From: Pseudogymnoascus destructans
Taxonomy: Eukaryota > Ascomycota > Leotiomycetes > Thelebolales > Thelebolaceae
NCBI RefSeq assembly: GCF_001641265.1
Contig: NW_020167531.1
Span: 744,001 to 808,000 of the forward strand
Length of the DNA stretch: 64,000 nucleotides
Direction of reading: 5' to 3'
The position numbers and the translations under genes were made by a program. The notes under the pieces are model-generated. The model was not told where the DNA came from and did no database searches. It saw only the letters and a program-made list of their open reading frames with translations. Position 1 is the stretch's first letter; each line of letters opens with the position of its first letter. Positions 55,505 through 64,000 of this stretch are shown here, piece after piece.

Positions 55505-56761
55505 TCAGGTCGTGAAAGGCTCGGTAGTCGATTCAGACGATTCGTTCTTTGCGCGCTTCACGCGAATAGCAGGCTGCGATTCCGAAGCCTTTGACTTCGT
55601 AGCGCTCTGGCGTTGAGTGCCTAAGGCCTTCATCATATCGTACTGTTCCGAAAAATGGTCATACCTAAGCCCTAACGCTCCGAAGAGCAGGTAAACAGAG
55701 CGTCTAGGAGATAGCTTCACTGCTTCTTCCCATGATGTAGGAACAGTATGCAGCAAGGGACCCAATAAGTCGACGTCAACGTTATCAAAGTCATCGGCTT
55801 CATCCAAGGCTTTAAAGGGCCAAGTATCAATAGCAAGGTAGAATTCAAGACAACGAACTAACTCTGACGCTTGGAATAATTAGCAGCTTTCACACAAATC
55901 TAATATAGACCCAACGAAAGGACATACCATGCTCTTGGTTGTGCAGATTCCAATAGTGTTTTACTTGCCGTAATGGGGTTGAAATATATTCAATCCGCTT
56001 CACTCCATCCCTGTCTCGAATGATAGGAAGAGACTGAACTTCGTCGAAGAATCTAGATGCTCTGTAGTTTTGTGATGCACGAATTTCTAGACGAAGTCCT
56101 TCGAGGTCGGTCTTGAGTTCTTCAAGGTCAGCCTTGGTTGCAAGGCGAAGTTCTTCCAGTCCGGTCTTAAGGTCAGCCTTGGTTGCAAGGCGAAGTTCTT
56201 CGAGTCCGGTCTTAAGGTCAGCCTTAGTTGTAAGGCGAAGTTCTTCGAGGCCGTTCTTGAGGTCAGCCTTAGTTGTAAGGCGAAGTTCTTTGAGGTCGGC
56301 CTTGAGGTCGGTCTTGGTAGCAAGAGTTGGAAGGATTTCGCGTAGGTGTTCGTCAGTCACAATATTGCCATTCTCCATGAATTCTTGGACTTCTTCCATC
56401 TCTGCCTTTATATTTCCAATATCCCCTTCAGCTTCAGATACCCTTATATCCCTTTCATTGACGACTTCATCGAGTCCCTTTACTTCTTGTTGTAATCTTT
56501 CGAAACTAGACGCGGTAGGTACATCGGTTGCTATCTCGTTGGGTGCACTAGCATAACGTTGGTGGTGTTCTAGTGATCGCACGCGGTCCTCATGAGCTGC
56601 GTTATACACTTGGTAATAATACCTTCGTCGTCGACATCCTCTGGAGGCGTGAGATGCCCAAACAGGAGTGCTAATCCACGGGCCTTAGTCCGTAGTGGGG
56701 GGAGTTCCAACCGGCTACCTGAAAACATACTGCTGTCGTCAGACTCGGTGGACTGCGACAT
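55505..56761 (-). CDS. Unknown coiled-coil protein with 15-residue tandem repeats
   Basis: Three exons (56761-56623, 56569-55928, 55869-55505) join in frame to 381 residues; introns are 53 and 58 nt. After an acidic N-terminus comes a coiled coil (RLQQEVKGLDEVVNERDIRV) and then four to five tandem copies of a 15-residue unit, (R)L(A/T)TKADLKxGLEE(L), coded by a 45-bp minisatellite at about 56115-56300. The C-terminal half (RASRFFDEVQSLPIIRDRDG, LSPRRSVYLLFGALGLRYDH) is globular and unrecognised, ending in a basic, Ser-rich tail. The repeat probably forms a long parallel coiled coil whose length can vary by repeat slippage. Confidence 0.72.
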
Positions 56762-57098
56762 AATGATGAGAGTTGTCCCCTAACAGTTCCGTGCTGGAGA
56801 GTCTGTGTTGTAAACAATCGCAAACCTGCCAAGAGACGCGACATCAGGTTGCCGTTTGGGGCCGCTTTGACGCTAGCCAAGTGCGGATAATTGTAATGCC
56901 GACCGTCCATTTGTGAGACTTGGCGCCTGAACTTCGCACCAATACGTAATCGTTGGTTCTCAAACCACCGCCTGGAGGCGGTTGGCGAAAGCGAACTGGG
57001 ACGCGAAAGCGATTGTGGGACACTTCGGGAGCGGACTCACGACGCGACACGACCGACCATGAACATGACCGACAACGAGCACAACTACAACCACAACT

Positions 57099-57237
57099 AT
57101 GCCGGTAGTTGAAGTAAATAAAAATGAAGCTCTTTTAAATGCCATTGAATTTTTAAATGAAAACCCAACAGAGAAGAGTGCTACAGTAGCACGGATGTAC
57201 AGAGTAAACCCAAGTACGCTCCGGACTATACGACTAC
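57099..57237 (+). pseudogene. Pogo-like transposase, N-terminal fragment
   Basis: MPVVEVNKNEALLNAIEFLN followed by KSATVARMYRVNPSTLRTIR, a psq-type helix-turn-helix typical of the N-terminus of pogo transposases. It is cut at 57238 by the large TIR element. About 150 bp upstream (56946-56979) lies a sequence that recurs at the right edge of the window, probably the terminus of this transposon family. Positions 56762-56945 are upstream flank of the coiled-coil gene. Confidence 0.65.
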
Positions 57238-57793
57238 GTAGGCTGCGCACTACTCGCTCAATACTCGGCTCACTCGCTCAGTGGGTTACTCAGCTGGGTG
57301 AGTAGCTGAACCTTTTACTCGACTCGGTGAGTGAGGTCAATACTCAGTTACTCTGTAAAAACCCGGTGAGTACTCGGCTATCACGTGTAAGATTTATGCA
57401 TCATGTGAACAGTCCCTCATACGATTAATACTGTTTTATGGTTAAGTTAAAGTATTACATCTATTAGCATCACTCTCGCCATCTCTAGTAAGCTGTGAGA
57501 ACGAATCATGTATATTCCTCTATCTAAGTACCATGATTATCAGAAGATTATTAGAACGCTATTATCTATTATATATGCTTAAGAACATCCCTCCACCTTG
57601 CTTGATGAGGCCGGCCAGACCTACTAATACCTAAAGTATTTATAGGGTCTTGATGAGGATCCTCGACTGAGCGGAACGAGCTATGAGTCAAGATAACTGT
57701 GTATAGAACTTGTTCATAAAATGTCTCTTGTGTGAGAATATGATCTTATTATAGGTATTAACCTACATAATTCTGGTAATAATCTGGTAATCC

Positions 57794-58570
57794 TTACTTG
57801 TTGAGGTTGCATTTGATTGATTCGCATTTGATAGAGACTATCCTTCCCATCTGTGACTTCTTTTTGCAAATGTCTGATGCAAGATGTGTTGCCATAGACT
57901 TTGGGCCAGCAGACTTGATTGTAGGATGCGTAAGGGCCTTCGAACAATAAGTACAAATAACACATGGTTCTCCAGAAAGCCGGTCTGCTCCTTGGTGATA
58001 ACTTCTCCAGTATTGAGAACTCCAGTTGGTTGAATCCCATGCAATCTTCATAAGGAGTTTTGTAGTATGATCTGAGTGTTGTTCATACCATCGTGATAGC
58101 TTCCACCACTCAATGAATATATCGTGTGTATCCTTAGTCCATTTGACGAATTGGTTTAACTTGCCAATATATTCAAGGCCTGCAGGGACTTTGTAAGGAT
58201 GCCTGTCCCTCAGTGATGGAAAGGATCTGAGTCGGGCAGGTTACGGTCACATGATAAGAGTTAAGGCAGGTTAGCTGAGTCGGACCCGTTTCGGGTACTT
58301 AAGGAGATTGACCCAACGGGGGTTCCTCTCTTCATCTTTTTTGTATCCTTCGTAGTAGACCTATAGGATAGCATCCGTTTAGCCTCTGACTCGCACTCTC
58401 ATATGCTATTACTGTGAGCTGGGTGCCCTGTGTCCTTACAGACTTAATTTAATGAGGATAGTCGTTGAGAAGACGGAAAAGAGTCTGAGAATACTGTCAG
58501 AATCAAACAACTCTGAGTATTGAGATGGCATTTGGCAAATTGCTCGATTATCAGAAGGTTACCAGAAGTC
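57794..58570 (-). pseudogene. BED-type zinc-finger gene fragment in the TIR element
   Basis: From about 58191 to 57794 the minus strand is open and encodes EYIGKLNQFVKWTKDTHDIF, then a finger-like segment CVICTYCSKALTHPTIKSAG with a following H...C (THLASDICKK), like the BED finger at the start of hAT transposases. The frame runs into a GTAAGG donor at about 57801. The 5' part (58446-58570) is separated by a solo LTR; after removing it the frames do not join cleanly, so an intron or mutation is present. The DDE core is not found downstream. Confidence 0.55.
58192..58440 (+). mobile_element. Solo LTR of family F, 249 bp
   Basis: TGTAAGGATGCC ... GTGTCCTTACA with a perfect 5-bp duplication GACTT at 58187-58191 and 58441-58445. 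It matches the LTR at 59606-59977 in the opposite orientation but is about 120 bp shorter in the middle. Confidence 0.9.
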
Positions 58571-58654
58571 TGGCTACGATGAAGTACTTAAATACCTGGT
58601 TTTCCAACGCGAAAGGTACTCCAGCACTATAACTTTAGCAACTCAAGTTCTCCT

Positions 58655-60145
58655 CTACTCTAGCTCCAGGAACAACATATCCTGTGCAGCTGATACCTTA
58701 GCCCACTTTTCCTTATCAAACTTCTTAGAGTAGACAAGTAAGAACGCCTCTTTGAAGCTAGAACTATGAGTGGATATTTGCAACCATCCATTGTCGACAA
58801 GATTGTAAGACTTTGGGTACCACTGCACAGGTCCTGGTAATTAGGCCCACTTTCCAAACTGCCTGCTCGTACAAACAGAAATATTTATGTGGTGGGATAA
58901 CCTCGTGAAAAGTGCTATAATAAACAATTAGTATTGCCAGAAGATTGCTAGGATGATCAGAGACGTACCCTTCCTCTACATCAATCCATGGCATATACTC
59001 AAAGAGACGCTCAGGCTTCTTTCTCAGCTTTCCAGCCTTTCTCGTATATGAGTGGATACAGCTATCCCAGAAATGTTGCCACTTGCGGAAATTGGACTCT
59101 TCATGGGCCTATCAACTATTAGTATCACCAGAAGATTACCAGATTATGAGGTAGCATACATCAATGTGCGCTTGAGTTAAGAGAGCCTGGGTGCTAGTGA
59201 TCTCTTCATCGGAAAGCTCATCTGGTAGAACAGCCTCGTCATTTAAAATATCTCGCGCTGTAACATAAGCTCCAACTCCAAATCGTCTTCAACCTCAGTA
59301 TCCTCCCATTCGCTGTTATGATTGTCATCGATTGGAATACTTGAGATACCCTCAAATGCAGCAAGCTCAGACAGAAGTTGTTTGGGCGGAGTAGATGGTG
59401 GGGCTTGTGGAGAAGAAGAGGCGCTAATATTCTTGACTTTCTGATTCGCAATGCAAGATGCATGGGTACCCTTCTCAGTCCTGTTTATAGTTAGATTGAG
59501 GCTACCAGAGATTACCAGAAGGGACTTACCGAACACAAATACGCTCAACCTTCAATTCATTCTGTAGACGTGTCTTGTCTTCAGTAGAGGCAGCGATATA
59601 CTTTGTGTAATGACACAGGGCACCCAGCTCACAGTAATAGCATATGAGAGTGCGAGTTGGAGGCTAAAAGGATGCTATCCTATAGGTCTACTACGAAGGA
59701 TACAAAAAAGATGAAGGGGGAACCCCGTTAAGTTTGTTTCCTTAAGTACCCGAAACGGGCCCGACTCGGTTATCCCAACCCTAGCCCTGAACCTTCCACC
59801 GCAACAGGTCCGCATCGACCCTGAACCCTACACCCTTACCGTCCCCCACTATAGTGTAACTCGCTATGTCCTCCTCTACTGGTCCGAAACCACACCGAGT
59901 CGGATTTCATGCTTGTGGTGACCGTAACAGCTCTGAGGCGGGTTCTTCGAGTATCTAGGTAAGGAGGCATCCTTACACTTTGCAGACTTATATAACTTCT
60001 TTAAGTAGTAGCTCAGATCAGCATGGTCAGCCTTGAGTGCTAAGTGAACAGCCTTCTCATCTTCAGTAAGGTTGGAGACGCAGTTGCGAGCTTTGATAGT
60101 ATTCGCATTAGTGGAGAGTTCTTCATGTGCCTTGAGTTTCGCCAT
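58655..60145 (-). pseudogene. Degraded multi-exon gene of unknown function in the TIR element
   Basis: The ATG at 60145 opens MAKLKAHEELSTNANTIKAR; the exon is split by a solo LTR (59606-59977), beyond which the frame continues exactly after removing one CTTTG duplication. Further exons: 59480-59160 (TEKGTHASCIANQKVKNISA..., with a 2-base frameshift near 59258), 59108-58969 (KWQHFWDSCIHSYTRKAGKL) and 58915 to about 58655 (FHEVIPPHKYFCLYEQAVW, then a frame change to FKEAFLLVYSKKFDKEKWAK). Introns are 50-55 nt and most contain CCAGAAGATTACCAG-like sequence. The domain is not recognised; it may be the accessory gene of the element. Confidence 0.55.
59606..59977 (-). mobile_element. Solo LTR of family F, 372 bp
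   Basis: TGTAATGACACAGGGCACCC ... GGCATCCTTACA, flanked by a perfect CTTTG duplication (59601-59605, 59978-59982). Reverse orientation relative to the copy at 58192. Confidence 0.9.
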
Positions 60146-60398
60146 ACTAACTAAACACGTGATTAGCAGAGATCTCCAGAAGTTCTGGCTATAGAATCAA
60201 GATAATAAACTTAGTTGAAGTCCTAGAGAAGAGGTAAAGGCTCAAAAGGGAAGAAGAATGTGTAGATCGGAGAGTAACCAAGGAAGGTGGTTCTAAGGTT
60301 CATGGTTATTTTAAAGTTGCAAACAAAAATATTTGTGAAGGAATATTCACCTACAAAGAATTACTGTTCCAAAAACAACACCACAATGCGCACCTTCA

Positions 60399-61119
60399 TA
60401 TAAAACACATACCTTTCAACCTCTACCTCTTTACTATACTCTTCTTCTGCAATATTCTTTCTACAAACTCACTGTAAGTACACATATCTTTTGATCTACT
60501 TCTTTATCTTGTGTTTACTTTACTAACTCACCTTGATATTAGCAAATGACTCGTACCAAGCAAACTGCTAGGAGATCAACTGGCGGCATAGCACCAAGGA
60601 TGCCACTTGGATTACGGGCTGGCTCTGGGCTTGGCGGAAAGGGACAGGAAAAGGCTGTGGGCACAGCAAGAAAAGCTCCAGTTTGCTCATCTCAAGCTAG
60701 CAACAATCATGCTCAGAAGGCCACGCGCTGCACAAAGTCTAGTAAGAGGATTACCAGAGGATTACCAGAGGATTACCAGAACTCTCTAATAAACATATAG
60801 GCACCAAGGCTCTCCGCGATATCAGAAGACAGCAACTTGATACTAGCTCCCATTCCAGCGTCTTGTTAGGGAAATCACAGAAGACTTCAAGTCCAATCTT
60901 CGCTTCCAGCAATCTGCTATCCTAGCTCTTTAGGAAGCTGCTGAATGCTTCCTCATTCGAGAATTTGAGAGTATGATGTTTAAACATAGTGACAGGGACA
61001 TACTAACAGTTATAGTGACAAACCTCCTCGCTATTCATGCGAAGAGAGTGACAATTCAGGCAAAGGGTATGATATTGGTTCGGCGTTTGCAGGATATGAT
61101 GTTTAAGCTGTGGGCTTAA
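60399..61119 (+). pseudogene. Divergent histone H3/CenH3-like gene with introns, decayed
   Basis: The architecture is of a complete fungal H3 gene: TATAAAA at 60399, a 5'-leader intron 60474-60542 (GTAAGT...TACTAAC...TTAG), ATG 60546, introns 60742-60800 and 60971-61015, stop TAA 61117-61119. The protein begins MTRTKQTARRSTGGIAPR, an H3 tail, but the tail is ~20 residues longer than H3. The fold region has TKALRDIRRQ, LPFQRLVREITEDFKSNLRF, EAAECFL and AIHAKRVTIQAKG. EAAE-x-FL is the CENP-A-type variant of helix 2, while LRFQ without loop insertion is H3-type. It is broken by a deletion/frameshift near 60850 (STELLIRK region lost) and by TAG at 60931-60933 in place of Gln. The second coding-region intron cuts where the LFEDTN motif would be. 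Confidence 0.8.
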
Positions 61120-61791
61120 TCGATGGAAATGTCTCTCACCCAGGAATGAAGGTCAGATGAGTTCTGGCAACCATCTGGTAACCTGGTACCTAAAGTCCAA
61201 AGGTTATAGTGTGGAATAGGACATCAACAATATGGGAATGGAGTTGGAGTTATGGCGTCTTGATCAATGAAGTCGCACCCCGTTTTTAACATAAGTAATG
61301 GCTAATCAAACACGTGATATAACTGAGTTGCCAAGACCCATACTAGGTACTCAGCAAGTGAGTAATCCTCATTCAACAATACTCGGGACATGAGTGAGTA
61401 ACTCAGCTGGGTGAGTAAAAATTCTACTACTCGACTCGTGAGTACCCAGTGCGCAGCCTAGTTCTGATAATCTTCTGATAATCGTGGTACTTAGATAGAG
61501 GAATATACGTGATTCGTTCTCACAGCTTATTAGAGATGGTAGAGTGATGCTGATAAATGTAATACTTTAAGTTAACTTACAACTGTAACCATAAAACAGT
61601 ATTAATCGTATGAGGGACTGTTCACGTAATGCATATATCTTACACGTGACAGCCGAGTACTCACTGGGTTTTTACAGAGTAACTGAGTATTGGCCTCACT
61701 CACCGAGTCGAGTGAAAGGTTCAGCTACTCACCCAGCTGAGTAACCCACTGAGTGAGTGAGCCGAGTATTGGGCGAGTAGTGCGCAGCCTA

Positions 61792-63210
61792 GTCAGTATG
61801 TGATTATTTGCAGCATAGATTCTCTAACATATAACCGCTGCAAACAATACTCATCACTATGTCGCAGTCCGCCGAGATCAACATGTCCTTGTCTAGCCGG
61901 TCTCAAATGACGTATAGGTGGCGGAAGACTACTGGCTTCCTCTGGCTAAGATGCTATCTAGATTGTCAATATTGAGGTGCAATATGCTTCACAAGCCGAG
62001 TTCAGCTCTGTGCTAGATCGAAGTTGGACGTTCTAGCGTGTCGTAACCTGGATGATGAATCTAGATTTAGCAGCTTAAGCCCCTCCGTTTGTCTATATTA
62101 CCATCACTAACCCCACTATCGAGGCACTCTTCCAGGGCTTACTCTATAACCTATATCTCTACGTCTGTCCCAGCCTGCAGCACGCTCTACGTCGATTCTT
62201 TCCCGCTTGCGCCTCCCACTGATCGTACCCTCGACGCGTCGGCCCAGTACCTGCAGCTCTATCTTGAGCTACTTCTGACGAACAGCCTTGCTTTGCCGAG
62301 GGGGTTGGGATTGTAGCTGTTTCGGCTGGTGGGGTTAAGGATTGCCGATATAGAGGTGAATTTTGAATGTGAACGAAGTCTGATCATCGGATAGATCTGC
62401 TGCCAATACTGCCAGGACATTGTATCTTCCTCGATGACTTCGCTACTTCCGAGGTAGCAACGTTAAAACCCGAAGGGATACCAGGCATTACAACCACAAA
62501 TGCAAAGCTTGGTAAGTTTTTGGATGAAGCAGAGGGAGTCCAACGAGTAAGACAACCAGCATTGGGGGAGAAAAGAATCGGAAAGAAAATGGCAAACCAA
62601 GAAAAGGAAGCGTCGTTCTACTCCTACAGAACAACTCTCTTCTGACAGGGAGAGGGAGTTTCGCAACGCAGAAAGTAAGATGGAAGGGCGCGCAGTGGTC
62701 GAGGACGGGGATTTTGAACATCAGACAAGAGACGGCATAGACATACCCAAAAGGAGACGGAGTGGCAGGATGAGGTAGATACCAAGTTAATAAAATGCAA
62801 TACAATACTAAAACTGCTCTTTGACCGTGTGCATGATTCGATGTGATAGCTGCTCTACCCTACTCTGCAAGCCCTCTGGCTGGAAGCGATGCACTTCTCC
62901 TCCTCCAGGTCTAAAAGTCTGTCATCAATATCTTAAGCCATTTATATATTTTCTTCCAGAGTGTTTGGTTCGTCCCTAAATTAGTTAACTAGGTCTCGAC
63001 TAGTATCTAGCTTGACGTTTTTTAAACTTACAGTTTGTCCCAGGGGTACTCGATAGCACCACTCAAATGCCATTTTTTTAGCCGTTGATTCAATTGATCA
63101 TAACTATACCAAAGCTACCGTTAATTTACACGACTTAATGCAAATATCCAAATGGCCTACCTTGGTTCAAATTCCCCTTTCTCAAAAGTATTCCTAAGAA
63201 TATACTTTAT
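61792..63210. other. Unassigned right-flank DNA
   Basis: A plus-strand segment at about 62085-62200 translates to an amphipathic stretch (TITNPTIEALFQGLLYNLYL) in one frame but is closed by stops soon after. It may be a relic of a dispersed gene family. Other frames (62463-62805) are unsupported. There is no RNA gene or repeat with clear ends. Confidence 0.35.
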
Positions 63211-63420
63211 ATAGGTGCGGTAATCAGACTCAGATAGAAGTTCTTGAATCTTGTCACATTGACTCTCCTATTGTTCTGGGGAAATACGCAAAAGGCTACA
63301 CTGCTGAGCCTTTTGCGTAAGGCTACACTACTGAGCCTTTTGCGTATTTCCCCAGAACAATAGGAGAGTCAATGTGACAAGATTCAAGAACTTCTATCTG
63401 AGTCTGATTACCGCACCTAT
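63211..63420. repeat. Perfect palindrome, two 87-bp arms with 36-bp loop
   Basis: 63211-63297 (ATAGGTGCGGTAATCAGACT ... AAAGGCT) is the exact complement of 63334-63420. The loop contains two near-identical pieces (AAGGCTACACTGCTGAGCC and AAGGCTACACTACTGAGCC parts) with GCCTTTTGCGTA between. No mismatch is seen in the arms. Positions 63421-63966 contain only short unsupported frames. Confidence 0.95.
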
Positions 63421-63966
63421 CTTAGGCAACATGAAAAGTAATCGAAATATATCTGTTTTCATATATGCTGGCGCCATGGCGATTCGCATCGCAAGAGCTG
63501 GTCGCTTTGACTTGAGGTATTAATTTCTGTGGCAACTATACATGAATTTACCCCGCACTACCACCATATAGCTGATAACGATCTCCCGCTTGGTTATGAG
63601 GGACGGACGTTATTGGAGTTGTCAAATTAATTAACGGATGCACAGCTGTGAAATGAACATTGAGCCCACTGAAGCTGGATTGTTGTTAGCCAATCGCATA
63701 TTAACACATATCATGGTTGGGCCTCGTGTGCTCACATCCCCTCGCACTACTTTTGGCATACGCCATTTTTCTCGTTTTCGTGCTATGTAAAAGCGACTCC
63801 CCTTGGTGTCCGTCAGACATGCATGAGGTGGGCAGTGCAAGCAGGGTTCTGCCCCTCCTCGGCGTTAGGGGCTGGGCCTTTTGTTTTGGCCCCTCCTTTG
63901 GCCCTCCTTCGCTTTGCTCAGCCAAGCCAAAGAGGAGCCAGAACAGGGACCCGTATCCAATGCGGG

Positions 63967-64000
63967 GTAATCGTTGGTTCTCAAACCACCGCCTGGAGGC
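63967..64000 (+). repeat. Direct repeat of 56946-56979 at window edge
   Basis: GTAATCGTTGGTTCTCAAAC and the following CACCGCCTGGAGGC match 56946-56979 exactly in the same orientation. The first copy lies ~150 bp upstream of a pogo-like transposase start, so this is probably the 5' terminus of a second copy continuing outside the window. Confidence 0.75.

Larger units (their letters stand above)
57239..61791. mobile_element. 4.55-kb element with ~320-bp terminal inverted repeats
   Basis: Left repeat 57239-57556 (TAGGCTGCGCACTACTCG...) and right repeat 61461-61791 are imperfect complements over their whole length, including GGTTACTCAGCTGGGTGAGT, CCCTCATACGATTAATACTG and CTCTATCTAAGTACCA. Inside are minus-strand multi-exon gene remnants, a plus-strand histone-H3-like pseudogene, and two solo LTRs. 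Immediately inside the right repeat (61310-61460) is another similar terminus, also ending GCGCAGCCTA. No matching target duplication is seen (left flank CGACTACG, right flank GTCAGTAT). Long repeats with captured gene content suggest a MULE- or hAT-like element; class is undecided. Confidence 0.8.

Noticed and set aside
62089..62316. 75-codon plus-strand frame
   Set aside because: Competes with another open frame on the same bases, neither continues; at best a relic.

Overview
The window is nuclear DNA of a filamentous ascomycete (Pezizomycotina). Host genes carry short introns of 45-100 bp with GT...CTAAC...AG signals. The recognisable genes are fungal: a Zn2Cys6 regulator, kinesin-8, Tim50, the KEOPS subunit Cgi121 and a fungal rhodopsin-domain membrane protein. 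The transposons are the usual ascomycete set: Ty3/gypsy chromoviruses, Fot/pogo, hAT and a Helitron relic. Genus cannot be settled from the sequence; the transposon load would suit a repeat-rich Leotiomycete or Dothideomycete.

Layout. 1-13.3 kb is a gene-dense housekeeping block: Zn2Cys6 factor (-), CGI121 (+), kinesin-8 (-), a 2EXR/F-box-like protein (-) and TIM50 (+). 13.7-22.1 kb is repeat territory: a hAT element with a perfect 8-bp target duplication, solo and rearranged LTRs, Fot fragments and a cluster of TA-flanked MITEs. 22.4-23.9 kb holds one intact host gene for a seven-helix rhodopsin-domain protein. 25.3-50.6 kb is almost wholly transposons: a Fot N-terminal relic, a complete but mutated pogo-like element, a Helitron helicase relic, gypsy element D (-), gypsy element C (+) split by a solo LTR and by the nearly intact gypsy element A (LTRs 936 bp, target duplication AACGA), then gypsy element B with a candidate -1 frameshift site and an antisense zinc-cluster ORF, and the 3' end of a further element E.

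50.6-56.8 kb is an island of small multi-exon genes of unknown function on alternating strands, two of them with overlapping stop codons. 57.2-61.8 kb is a large element with ~320-bp terminal inverted repeats. It contains degraded multi-exon genes on the minus strand, one with a BED-type zinc finger, a decayed intron-containing histone H3/CenH3-like gene on the plus strand, and two solo LTRs in opposite orientation. A short motif (ATTACCAGA) recurs in the introns of several of these genes. The right end has an 87-bp-arm perfect palindrome.

The most interesting items are the histone-H3-like gene inside the TIR element, the perfect 16-bp stem-loop over the stop/start junction between protease and pol in element A, the A AAA AAC site and antisense ORF of element B, and the fact that all eight in-frame nonsense codons of the four large decayed transposon reading frames are TGA. 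Exon boundaries were assigned by eye from GT/AG signals and reading-frame continuity; no similarity search was run.
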